DNA from: Acidobacteriota bacterium
Lineage (GTDB): Bacteria; Acidobacteriota; Terriglobia; Bryobacterales; Bryobacteraceae
Assembly: GCA_016870995.1 (NCBI GenBank)
Contig: VFZU01000024.1
Span: forward strand, 1-56,137
DNA length: 56,137 nucleotides
Direction of reading: 5' to 3'
The notes under the pieces were generated by a model that was given only the letters and a program-made list of their open reading frames with translations, did no database searches and was not told the DNA's origin. The translations under genes and the position numbers were made by a program. Positions 44,202 to 54,100 of the stretch are shown here, piece by piece (position 1 is the first letter of the stretch; every line of letters begins with the position of its first letter).

Positions 44202-46427
44202 ATGAAATACCTCCTACTACTCCTCTCCATCGCCAACCTCCACGCCCAGTGCACTGCCTTCCCCCCCGGCAGCCCCTTCTTCGTCTCCATCCTGCCCCCT
44301 TACAACCTACCCACCGCCGAAGTCGGCAGCGACTATTCCTACCAATTTAGGGGCACCGCCGGCAAACCTCCCTACGTATTCTTCACCCGTGAGGACCGCC
44401 CAGTCCCCTCCGGCCTCACCCTCGATTCGTCCGGTCTCCTCTCGGGTCGCCCCATCTTCGCCAAGCCCGACGACTTAATCGCTATCTTCATTCGCGACTC
44501 CAGCATCGAGCAGTGGACCAACTTCTGTGAATTCCGCATCTCCGTCATCCCCAACCGCCTCGCCATCTCGTCCACTACTCTCCCTCGCGCCACCGTCGGC
44601 GTCCCCTACTCCACCACTCTCGCCGTCTCCTTCGGCACTGCCCCCTTTCGCTTCGAGCTACTCAGTGGCGCTTACCCTCCCGGCATCCAGGGCTTCTCAA
44701 ACGGCGTCCTCAGCGGAACACCCACCGCCCCTGGTACCTCCAACCTTCGCTTCCGCGTCATCGACGCCAACAACAACTCCGCGTCCGCCAACGTCACCCT
44801 CATCGTCGAAGGCCCTGCGTTCCGCTTTGAAACTACATCCCTACCCAACGGCGAAGTCGGCCTCCCCTACGCAGCAACCTTAAGGCTCACCGGCACCACC
44901 GCCACTCCCACCTTCCAACTCACATCCGGCGCACTACCACCCGGCCTCACCCTGCAATCCAACACCATCTCCGGCACACCCAACACCCAAGGCACCTTCA
45001 ACTTCAACATCCGCGCCACCACTTCGGCAGGCACCGCCGACGCGCCCCTCTCCATCCGCATCGCCGCCTCCACCCAACCCTTCTCCTTGCAAGACCTGCC
45101 CCTCTCCCGCTTCACCAATGCACTTCCCGTCGCCACGCGCATCCCAACCATCGGCGGCCAGGGCACCCCCACCTTCACCTTGATCGAAGGAATCATCCCC
45201 GCTGGCCTTCAATTCTCGAACACAGGCGAGATCTCCGGCACTCCTCGCGGACTCCCCGGCACATACACCCAACGCTGGCGCGCCACCGACTTGACGAACT
45301 CGACCAGCGAACGCACCTACACTATCACGATCGAAGCCCCTCGCCCCTTCCCGGCTGGCATCGCCGGCCAACGCTACAGCCAGCGCGAGCCGAACCCGGG
45401 CCGCTACACCCTCGCCCCATCAAGCCGCCTCCCGCTCGGTCTCGCCCTCAGCCCCGACGGCACCCTCGCTGGCACGCCCTTCGCCGCAAGCGAATACACC
45501 TTCGCGCTCCGTGTCGAAGCCGGCACCGCACCCATCGAAACTCGCGCCTACAGCCTCGCCATCGCAGCCCCTCCCAACGAGCTCGACATCGACACCCTCG
45601 ACCTTCCCGCCGCCCCACTCAATACCAACTACCAACAGCAATTCATCACCTCTCCCGCAGCCACAGCAATTCAACTCCTCGACGGCGCTCTGCCTCCGGG
45701 CCTTTCACTCCTCAACAATTCCATCACCGGCACACCAACCACCCTTGGCTTTTACGAGTTCCTCCTCGACATCCGCTCGGGCACCCGCTCCACAAGCCGC
45801 CGCTACGCCGTCTCAGTCGAGCCCACCAACCGCCCCTTCATCGCCGCCATCACCAACGCGGCAAGCTACCAGGGCCCAGCCGTCACCCCAGGCCAGATCG
45901 TCACCCTCTTCGGCACCAATCTCGACGGCATCCGCGCCCCCAACGCGCACATCCTCTACACCACTCCCAACCAATCGGCCATCATCCTGCCCTACAACCT
46001 CAACCCTGCCAGACTCAAGCTCGTTCGCGGATCTCAAGAGACCATCCCCCTCACCCTGCGCGTCCTCAACTCGCAACCCGGTATCTTCACCGCCGACGGT
46101 AGCGGCCGCGGTCTCGCCGCCGCACTCTACGTCGATTCGATCGTCATCCTGTTCGGCACCGGCCTCGGCTCGCTCGATCAACCCGTTGTCGACGGCCAAC
46201 CCACTACCGCAGCCAACCTCGCCACCATTTTCAAGTCCAGCCAACTTACCGCCACAATCAACGGCATCCCTGCCACGATTCTCTACGCCGGTACAGCTCC
46301 AGGCCTCATCGCGGGCGTAGACCAGCTCAACATCCAGATCCCGCCAAACCTCACTTCCGGCCAGGCCCGCCTCAAGCTTTCAGCCAACGGTCGCGAATCC
46401 AACGAGGTCCTGATCAACGTCCCGTAA
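44202..46427 (+). CDS. Secreted putative-Ig repeat protein with TIGR03437 tail
   Basis: A 741-residue exported protein. After the signal peptide (KYLLLLLSIANLHAQ) come about six repeats of the cadherin/He_PIG Ig-like type, each with the motif 'LPPGL.L....I.GTP...G' (for example ALPPGLTLQSNTISGTP). Such domains bind calcium or carbohydrate at the cell surface. From about residue 555 (ITNAASYQGPAVTPGQIVTL) the TIGR03437 module follows, shorter than in the serine hydrolase at 32 kb: a segment before ILPYN is missing. No catalytic motif is seen. The end overlaps a convergent esterase gene by 14 bases. Confidence 0.83.
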   Translation: MKYLLLLLSIANLHAQCTAFPPGSPFFVSILPPYNLPTAEVGSDYSYQFRGTAGKPPYVFFTREDRPVPSGLTLDSSGLLSGRPIFAKPDDLIAIFIRDSSIEQWTNFCEFRISVIPNRLAISSTTLPRATVGVPYSTTLAVSFGTAPFRFELLSGAYPPGIQGFSNGVLSGTPTAPGTSNLRFRVIDANNNSASANVTLIVEGPAFRFETTSLPNGEVGLPYAATLRLTGTTATPTFQLTSGALPPGLTLQSNTISGTPNTQGTFNFNIRATTSAGTADAPLSIRIAASTQPFSLQDLPLSRFTNALPVATRIPTIGGQGTPTFTLIEGIIPAGLQFSNTGEISGTPRGLPGTYTQRWRATDLTNSTSERTYTITIEAPRPFPAGIAGQRYSQREPNPGRYTLAPSSRLPLGLALSPDGTLAGTPFAASEYTFALRVEAGTAPIETRAYSLAIAAPPNELDIDTLDLPAAPLNTNYQQQFITSPAATAIQLLDGALPPGLSLLNNSITGTPTTLGFYEFLLDIRSGTRSTSRRYAVSVEPTNRPFIAAITNAASYQGPAVTPGQIVTLFGTNLDGIRAPNAHILYTTPNQSAIILPYNLNPARLKLVRGSQETIPLTLRVLNSQPGIFTADGSGRGLAAALYVDSIVILFGTGLGSLDQPVVDGQPTTAANLATIFKSSQLTATINGIPATILYAGTAPGLIAGVDQLNIQIPPNLTSGQARLKLSANGRESNEVLINVP

Positions 46428-47187
46428 TCCCTCGTAGCCACTCCACCGTCGGCGCCTTCCAAACCTGAAACCGCTCTTCCTTCTCCCAATTCTCCACCCC
46501 ATGCGGGGCCCCCTCGATCAATTGCAACCCGCACGACACACCCACCTTCTTCGCCGCCCTGCAGAACTCCACCGACTGCGCATAAGGCACCCCCGTATCC
46601 GCCTTCCCATGCACCAGCAACATCTGCGGTCCACCCCGCTTCAAGTAACTCACCGGCGACGCCTCCCGCAATCCCGCCTCATCCACACCCGGCAGATAGA
46701 GCGAGATATTCCGCGGCAACCCGCCCCGCTCCGCCTTCCACTGCACAAGGTCATGGATGCCATAAAAACTCACTAGCCCCGCCACCTTCACTCTTCCTCG
46801 CAACGCAACCAGCGCCGCCAGGTGCCCACCCGCCGACTCCCCCATCAAAACCATCCGCTTTGACGCAATCCCGTACTTCTGCACCCACCGCACCGCAGCC
46901 TCAATATCCTCCACCGCAGCCGGATGCGGATGCTTCGGAGCCAACCGGTAATCGATACTGAACCACGCAATCCCCGCCGCCTTAAACGTCGCAAACCACG
47001 GCCCGATATACGTCCGCTTATCCCCCGCCTCCCATCCACCGCCATGCACCAGCACAACCGCCCCACGCGAACCCTCCGGAATCCACGCATCCAGTTTCAA
47101 CACAACGCCTCCCGGCCGCGCAAACTCCACATCCACCAGTTCCTTACCGAAACTGCTCAAGCACAACAACAAGAACATCCAACGCAT
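46414..47187 (-). CDS. Alpha/beta hydrolase (HSL/BD-FAE-like esterase), exported
   Basis: A 257-residue esterase of the alpha/beta-hydrolase fold. A short signal-like N-terminus (WMFLLLCLSSFG), the oxyanion motif VHGGGWEAG (47-55), nucleophile Ser118 in GESAGG, an Asp in HGKADTGVP (about 206) and His in GAPHGVEN (about 237) complete the triad. It probably cleaves carboxyl esters of small or carbohydrate-bound acyl groups. It lies three bases downstream of the acetylxylan-esterase-like gene and is part of a run of three co-directional hydrolases. Confidence 0.85.
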   Translation of the reverse strand: MRWMFLLLCLSSFGKELVDVEFARPGGVVLKLDAWIPEGSRGAVVLVHGGGWEAGDKRTYIGPWFATFKAAGIAWFSIDYRLAPKHPHPAAVEDIEAAVRWVQKYGIASKRMVLMGESAGGHLAALVALRGRVKVAGLVSFYGIHDLVQWKAERGGLPRNISLYLPGVDEAGLREASPVSYLKRGGPQMLLVHGKADTGVPYAQSVEFCRAAKKVGVSCGLQLIEGAPHGVENWEKEERFQVWKAPTVEWLRGITGR

Positions 47188-47190
47188 CGC

Positions 47191-48489
47191 TCAATTCTTC
47201 GCCCCCAACATCTTCACCAACCACGAATTCACTTCCGCCACCTGCTCCGGCACATTGTTATGCCCCGTCTCCACCGCCAGCATCAGCTTCTTCTCTCCAG
47301 GGATCACGTTGTACGCCGAGTACATCGTGGTCGGCGGACAAGTCTCATCATTGAACCCCCACGTATACAACCCCGGCACCTTCACCCGCTTCGCGAAGTT
47401 CACCACATCGTAATACCGCGAAGTCTCGATCTTCTCAGCCGTCCGGTTGTAAAAGAACCCAGCGGGCTCCCGAAACATATGCGGCCACCCGCCAGCCCGC
47501 CCCTCCAGATACCCCGTCACATCCGACAATGCCGGATAGTAAGCCGCCAGCCCCTTCACACGAGGATCCAAACCCGCCGTCACAATCGACAACGCCCCAC
47601 CCTGGCTCCCCCCAGTCACCGCCAGATTCGAACCATCCCATTTCGGATGGCTCACTAGAAAATCATTCGCCCGCACACAACCCAGATACACGCGCCGATA
47701 GTAATACCGGTCCTTGCTCTCAAGCCCATAGGTCATGTACCCCGACAGCGCCCCAGCTCCGAGCGAATCATACACGCTCTGGTCCATCGTCACCGGCACT
47801 CCATGGATTCCAATCTGCAACGTGATCATCCCGCGCGCCGCCATCTCCGCCAACCCGCGATAAGGCCTCACGCCCGCCCCCGGCACACTCAACAGCGCCG
47901 GATACTTCCCCGCCGCCTTCGGCTCGCACATCACCCCATACAACCTCGACGCCCCAGACCCCGTCCCCACATTCTGCAAGTTCACGTGATAACAATCCAC
48001 CAGCGCATTCCCGTAATCCGGCAACAAACTCACCTTCGCATCTACAGGCAGTTTCGCCAGCGCCGCCTTCCCCTCTGTCCAGAACGCATCAAAGTCCGCA
48101 GGCTCCTTCTGTGTCGGCTGTATCTTCTCGGGGGTAAACGCCGCCGTCGCCAGCCCGCGATACCTCCGCCCATTCACCTCAACCACAGCAATACAACGCA
48201 GGAATCCCGGCCCCGCCATCGTCCCGCCATCCACCACCACCGCATCCCCATTCAACACCGCACTCGCATCAATCGTCGGCGCCACCATTTCCGGGCCGAT
48301 CTTGTAACTCACCGTCACGCCACTCAGCGCATGTCCATCGCGCACGGCAACAATCTTGAACTTCACCGGCTGCCCCGGCGCATACACCCAATCCGCGCGG
48401 TCCGTCGTCACTCGCACCTGCACCGCTCCCACGCGATCCTGCGCCACCACCGGCAGCGCTAACAAAGAAAGAAGAACAATTCGAATCAT
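47191..48489 (-). CDS. Exported acetylxylan-esterase-like hydrolase
   Basis: A 432-residue protein: signal peptide (RIVLLSLLALPVVAQ), an N-terminal Ig-like beta domain (about 20-115), then an alpha/beta hydrolase of the acetylxylan esterase/cephalosporin-C deacetylase group. Nucleophile Ser295 lies in VTGGSQGGAL, and the late GFNDETCPP and VETGHNN segments provide the Asp and His. It likely removes acetyl groups from plant polysaccharide. I chose ATG 48489; it lies inside the arm of a 10-base inverted repeat. An ATG at 48501 would add four residues. A longer frame to 48675 is antisense shadow over the upstream gene. Confidence 0.85.
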   Translation of the reverse strand: MIRIVLLSLLALPVVAQDRVGAVQVRVTTDRADWVYAPGQPVKFKIVAVRDGHALSGVTVSYKIGPEMVAPTIDASAVLNGDAVVVDGGTMAGPGFLRCIAVVEVNGRRYRGLATAAFTPEKIQPTQKEPADFDAFWTEGKAALAKLPVDAKVSLLPDYGNALVDCYHVNLQNVGTGSGASRLYGVMCEPKAAGKYPALLSVPGAGVRPYRGLAEMAARGMITLQIGIHGVPVTMDQSVYDSLGAGALSGYMTYGLESKDRYYYRRVYLGCVRANDFLVSHPKWDGSNLAVTGGSQGGALSIVTAGLDPRVKGLAAYYPALSDVTGYLEGRAGGWPHMFREPAGFFYNRTAEKIETSRYYDVVNFAKRVKVPGLYTWGFNDETCPPTTMYSAYNVIPGEKKLMLAVETGHNNVPEQVAEVNSWLVKMLGAKN

Positions 48490-48524
48490 GGCTTGACCCA
48501 TACGATATCGCGGATCAAGCCATG
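48487..48524 (-). promoter_or_regulatory. 10-bp hairpin covering the esterase start codon
   Basis: CATGGCTTGA (48487-48496) and TCAAGCCATG (48515-48524) are perfect inverted repeats with an 18-base spacer. They fall between the dienelactone hydrolase stop (48536) and the esterase gene, and the start codon ATG (48489) is inside one arm. In the mRNA the start would be paired in a stem; as DNA the dyad could be an operator. Confidence 0.45.
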
Positions 48525-48535
48525 ACCCCAATCCA

Positions 48536-49390
48536 CTACAACTTCGAATACAACTCGAGCAACCGGCCCCAGGCCTTCTCGGCCAGACCTTCGTTGTAAA
48601 CTCGCGAATCCGGCGGACACCATCCATGCGCCGCCGCATACACCTCGATCTCCGCCGTGATCTTCGCCGCCGCAAAAGTCTCTTTCAAGACTTCTTTATC
48701 CTTCGGCGCGCGCGCGTCATCGTTCTCCGCAACAGCTACGAGAAACCGCGCCTTCGTCTTCGATGCCATGATGTGCGGGCTCGTATCGCCCTCACGCACC
48801 AGCCCACCGCCATGAAACGAAGCCACAGCCCCGACTCTCTCGGGCACCGCCGCCGCAGTCCGAAACGCAATCGGCCCACCCATGCAATACCCCTGCGTCC
48901 CGATCTTCCGATTCTTCGCGACCGGCCCCTGCTGGTCGAGCCAAGCGACAAACGCCTTCGCATCCGTCGCATGCGTCGTCGCATTCAACGCCTGCATCAT
49001 CGGCATCACCTGTTGAATCGGCGTCGCCCCACCCTCAGGTGCCGTCGGCGCCTTCTTCATCCTGTAAAAAGGATTCACCACCAACACGGAATATCCGCTC
49101 TCCGCCAGCCTCTTGCCCATCTGCCGGAACGAAGGCCGCAACCCGAAGATATCCGGCCAAATCAGCACTCCCGGCGCGGGCCCATTCGTCGGATGAATAA
49201 ACACCGCATCCGCCTTCCCGTCAGGAGTCGTGATCTCGACATCCATCTCCATCACCGGTGCCGCATTTGCCACCGCCGGCAGCATCATTGAAACACCGGC
49301 GCCCAACAAAGCGCCGAACTGCTTCCGCGTCACCAATCCGCGCTCTTCGTAATCCTTCAAATCATCATCAAAATGATTCTGATCGCACAT
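48536..49390 (-). CDS. Dienelactone hydrolase family protein
   Basis: A 284-residue alpha/beta hydrolase. The triad Cys169 (GYCMGG), Asp224 or 225 (AENDD) and His255 (AAHGWC) identifies the dienelactone hydrolase family. The N-terminus (DQNHFDDDLKDYEERGLVTR) is a known extension in a subgroup, followed by a hydrophobic segment with an Ala-rich end (about 25-44) that may anchor or export the protein. It is first in a run of three hydrolase genes on this strand, 46 bases before the acetylxylan-esterase-like gene. Confidence 0.88.
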   Translation of the reverse strand: MCDQNHFDDDLKDYEERGLVTRKQFGALLGAGVSMMLPAVANAAPVMEMDVEITTPDGKADAVFIHPTNGPAPGVLIWPDIFGLRPSFRQMGKRLAESGYSVLVVNPFYRMKKAPTAPEGGATPIQQVMPMMQALNATTHATDAKAFVAWLDQQGPVAKNRKIGTQGYCMGGPIAFRTAAAVPERVGAVASFHGGGLVREGDTSPHIMASKTKARFLVAVAENDDARAPKDKEVLKETFAAAKITAEIEVYAAAHGWCPPDSRVYNEGLAEKAWGRLLELYSKL

Positions 49391-49473
49391 AATCTCTCCT
49401 TCAAAATTTCAACCCCGTAGCACCTAGTCTAGTCGCTTACTGGCCCACAATGCTGCTAACGTGGATCCCCGTG

Positions 49474-49785
49474 ATGACCAGGCTGAGCTTCGCCGCGATC
49501 CTCCTCGCAACCCTCACCCACGCCCAAACCTTCCGCCCGGAGATCCCCAAATTCTGGGACGACGAAGCCGTCGAAAAATTCGAACTCCCCCTCGCCAGCC
49601 CCGAGCACTCGCCCAAGCACCTCAGCGCCAAAGACTATTACGCCCTCAAAGTCCGCCCCATCTTCAAGACCTACCCCGTCTACGCCCCCGGCCGCGAGCC
49701 CGCCGGCTACCTCGACTGGCTCAAGCAACAAGAACCCGAGATCATCTTCGACCCCGCAAAACTCTCACCATGCGGCTTCGCATAA
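49474..49785 (+). pseudogene. Exported protein, 3'-truncated at a deletion junction
   Basis: A signal peptide (TRLSFAAILLATLTHAQ) and about 80 residues (FRPEIPKFWDDEAVEKFELP ... PGREPAGYLDWLKQQEPE) remain. This N-terminus recalls large acidobacterial secreted proteins, perhaps with cytochrome c domains, but I cannot name it firmly. After about base 49762 the sequence belongs to the 3' part of a serine hydrolase gene on the other strand, and the frame ends by chance at 49785. The gene has therefore lost most of its length. Confidence 0.6.
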
Positions 49786-50909
49786 TTCCCCGCCATCGCC
49801 TGGCTCATGCTAATCGTCGTCGACTTCATCCCCAACGGCTGAAACACATTCTTCTCCATCGCCGCGTCATAGGCAGCCCCAAGCTCCTTACCCGGGCTCG
49901 TCAAATGTGCGGCCGCGTATCCCGCCGCCGACACCATCAGGTTGCTGTATTGAAACACCTCCCCAAACTTGCTCGTCGGTTTCATCCCACCCAACATGTC
50001 CATCGATGATTTCGCCGTATGCCCTTCAAACTCGAAAAGCCAGTCATAGTCCTGCCTCGGCATCCCCGTGCACGCACAAACCAGATGCCTCACCTGCACC
50101 TGCTTGGTGACTTCCTCATCCGCAAGCCGAAACGCGGGAAACAACTCCTTCACCGACTGATCCCACCGCAGCTTCTTTTGATCCGCCAGCATCGCAAGCA
50201 ACAACGTCGTCATCCCCTTCGTGTTCGAAGCCGCCATGAACAGAGTATTCGTGTCCACCTTCTCCGGCTTGCCAATCTCTTTCACCCCCAGCCCACCCTC
50301 ATACACAATCTTCCCGTCTTCGATCAACGCGATCGCCGCCCCGGGCTCCCCAGCCAGCTTCATCCCCTCTTCGACGAAGCCCTTGAACTCCGCGATCCGC
50401 TCTGCCGTCAGCTTCAGCGGCTTCCGGCCCGCAAACGACTCCAGCACATGTCCCGGCGGCCGCAGCGAACCCGGCATCAACCCAATCTGAGAACTCCTCT
50501 TCTCCACCGTCGCCAGATTCCCTTCGATCAGCGCCACCACCGGCTTCTTGCCTTGAAACAACAACCCCGCCACGACCTTCTCCTCATTTGCCGGCACGTC
50601 ATAGTTGAAGTTCACCGACCCATCCCATCCGTCGCGCCCACGCCCGGCATTCTTGATCCGCAGTTTTCAATTCATCCCCGGGCTGATCTTCTTCCACGCA
50701 CCCGCCATCACCGCATCCGCATCGCCACCACTCACACCGCGCAGCATAACCGTCAAGTCTCCCTCCGGAGCCTTCCACGCAACGCTACTCTCCACAGTGA
50801 CGCTCCGCCACCCATCGGCGACCTTGTAAGTCACTCCATTCGGCAAAGTCTTCTCGCCTTGCCCCATCGCGCACAGCACAAGCAGAATCGAACAAATCAG
50901 CCGCATCAT
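49707..50909 (-). pseudogene. Serine hydrolase (beta-lactamase-like), opal stop and lost 3' end
   Basis: One frame runs from ATG 50909 (signal peptide RLICSILLVLCAMGQ) through TGA at 50667-50669 to the beta-lactamase-like domain, with SxxK in AASNTKGM, an YSN motif in FQYSNLMV and the later GNYAKPHG. The stop sits in SPGMN[stop]KLRIKNAG, where Trp is likely. Downstream of PHG (about 49767) the protein runs into antisense of the neighbouring truncated gene, so the C-terminal part of the domain is missing. It is doubly inactivated. An ATG at 50615 could restart a leaderless fragment. Confidence 0.75.
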
Positions 50910-51117
50910 AGGCTGAATACTAGCATTCGTGAAATCCGTTAACGAGCCCAAACTCCCGCACTGCAACGGCAACCAGTTCGACCGACCGACTCAAAACACC
51001 CCAGATCGCAAAACCGTGGCCGAAGTCGCGACATGCGCGATTCGGGCCCCCAAAAAAAACGCCGTGCTGGATGGGATCTCACCTGGCGCCAGACTGCTAT
51101 ATAATTCAGGCGACCAT

Positions 51118-54100
51118 ATGATGCGACTCCTCACCATACTTTGCTTTAGTCAAATCTTGCTCAATGCTCAGTTTTCTTCGGCTGTTCAGGGAACAGTGGT
51201 CGACCCTTCATCGGCCGCCGTTCCGAACGCCAAGATCCGGTTGATCAGCATCGGCACCGGAATCACCGCCGACACCACCACCAATAGTGCCGGTTTCTAC
51301 CGTTTTAGCTCACTCGCTCCCGGCAACTACGAGATCAAGGTCGAAGCCTCAGGCTTCCGCACACCAACCGTAGCACTCGCCATCAGTACAGGCCAAACAC
51401 GCGATCTGAACGTTTCGCTTGAGGTGCAGTCGGCCGGTGAGACCATCAGCATCACGGCGGAAGCGGCCGTGCTCGACGCCGCAGAGTCGCGACAGCAACT
51501 CACCATGGAGCAGAGGAAGATCCGCGACTTGCCGCTGCTGAATAACAGCATCTTCGCCCTGCTCTCTCTGGCTCCCGGCGTCACCGGGCTCAATGGTGCA
51601 TCCGACAACTTCAATCCCGAGTACTTTTCCAACATGACGGCTAATGGTGCCAGCCCCCGCGGTAATACCTACAATGTCGATGGCCTCAGCATTAGCTCGA
51701 ACATCACGAATGGAACGGCCAATCTCGGCGTCAACCCCGAGGCCGTACAGGAAGTTGCCATCGAGACCAACACGTTCAAGGCAGAACAAGGTCTGGGAAG
51801 TTCCATCGTCGTCTCCATCACCACCAAGGCCGGTACCAATGAGTTCCACGGCGCTGCCAACTACTGGTTCACGAATCAGGATATGCGCGCTCGCACCAGC
51901 CTGCCTTTCATCGCCGCCTACGCGCCCTTCCGCCGCAACAACATCAGCGGCGCCTTCGGCGGACCGATCAAAAAGAATCGCACCTTCTTCTTCGCCGCGG
52001 TCGAACTCCTCCGCCAGACCGATGCCTCGGCCAGCGTTGAAACCATCGAGAGCCCGCAGTTCACCGCTTGGGCCCGCTCGGCTTTCCCCAATTCGCTCGG
52101 TTCGCGGCTCTTAAACGACTACCCGGCTTCCTCGGTGAGCGTTACCAATCCCAGCTTCCGCACCGCGCAACAGATCCTGGGCAACGATTGCGGCACCCCT
52201 ACTACTGCCAATATCCCCTGCGCGCTACCCTTGCTGGCCCAGGGCACCTGGAATCGCGCTCCCGCCCGCAACGGTCTCCAATACAACTTCCGCGGCGACC
52301 AGTACTTCCGCGACGCCCGTGATCGCATCTTCGGCAGCTTTATCCGCACCGAGTCCGACAACGACAACTTCGTTGCCCGGCCCTTTTTCAACAACCACAG
52401 CGACCGCTTCGTCAACGCATTCCAGGCCAACTACACTCACACCTTCCGCCCAAATCTCTTGAGTGAAACTTCCGTCTCCGGCAACCGCGTGCAGGGCTTC
52501 AACGGCTTCGACGCGAAGCTCCGCATCCCCTCCATTGGCGTGGTTGGTTCACTCGGGATGGGCGTCGGAGGCGGCTTGTTCGTGCAGAACAATTGGAACT
52601 GGCGCGAGGTCGTGACCTGGGTCAAGGGATCGCACTCGCTGAAGTTCGGCGGCAACTATTTCTGGGGCAACGATTGGGCCGATTTCCCGCAAGGCAACTC
52701 CCGCCCGACCTTCAATTTCAACAACCTTCTCGACCTGGTGCGCGATCAGCCTTTCTCTGGCAACGGCGCCTCCCGCGACCCGCTGACCGGGCAATTGAAG
52801 CGCTATCGTTTCGGCGCTGCGGCCGACACCATTGGCCTGTTTGTACAGGACGAATGGAAGGTGCGCGCCAACCTCACACTGACACTCAGCCTCCGTTACG
52901 ACGACTTCGGCAATGCCTATGGCATTCAGGACTTCCTCTACACGAACCTCTATGTGGGCAGTGGCAACACCTACGCCGAGCGCATTCGCGAAGCTGCGGT
53001 CCGTCGTCAGGACGGGCAGTTTACGTCCCGCCGCAAGAACTACTGGAGTCCACGCTTTGGCTACGCCTGGTCGCCCGGCAAGTCCCGCAAATGGAGCGTG
53101 CGCGGTGGTGTGGGTCTCTACTACGACTGGATCACGCTCGGCGAATCGATTGACCGCGTGAATATCAATCCGCCGAACTTCCTGTTCCCGAATGTTGGAC
53201 AGTTACTTCCCATCCGGCCGATCTTCAACATTGGCCAACAGGACACGTTCCCCTACGGGTTTACTCTGCCGGCCATTCCTTCGGTCGGCCTGGACGCCCG
53301 CGGCGGGCTGGCGGGCATTCAGACCGCCGTCGGCGGCATCGACCCGAACCTGCGCGCACCGCGCACGCTCAACTATCTGGTCGGCGTGGAACGCGAGTTG
53401 CCAGGCCGTACCGTTGTGGGCCTCAACTACAGCGGATCGTATTCCGTCAATGGACTGGTGGGCACCGACAACAATCGCCGTGCCGGGGACTTGATTGACG
53501 GACGTTTGGACCGCATCAACCCCAGTTTCGGCACGATGACCTACATCGAAAACTCCAATACAATCCGCTACCAGGCGATGATCGCCAGCGTGCGCAAGGC
53601 GCTCGGCGCCAAGGGTACGTTCCAGGCCTCTTACACGCTTGGCTCGACCACCGATTACTATCAGGGCGGTTCCCGCTCCACCGGTGCCGGAAACATTCCC
53701 TCTCCGGACCAGCTTCGGGCTTACCGGGCCAATTCTGCCTTCGACGTTCGCCAGCGCATCTCCGCATCCGGCGTTTACCGGCTGGCCACGCCTTTCAAAT
53801 CGAACCTGCTTGCGCGCAACGTTTTGGGCGGTTGGGAGCTCGGCTCCACGCTCATCATGCAAACCGGTACTCCGTATTGGATCGTCAACACGGGTCCGTT
53901 CAACCCCATCCGCGACTCCGCCGGCAATATCACCGGCTTCCGTCCACTCAGCGGCGACTACAACGCTGACGGTGTCAACTTCGACTTGCCCAACGTTCCC
54001 TCGGGCCTGCCCACCAAATTCAACCGTTCACAGTTCCTTGGCGCCAACGGCGGCCGTGCTGCCATGGACGCCGCCAATTTCACTGCGCCCGCCGTCGGTG

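Noticed and set aside
10639-50669. Recoding of TGA as Trp and TAG as Tyr
   Set aside because: Many clearly intact genes here end in TGA or TAG at the normal family length (bamA and the chain-length gene end in TAG; the TamA-like and SurA-like genes in TGA), so a changed code is not supported. Nonsense mutation or sequencing error is simpler.
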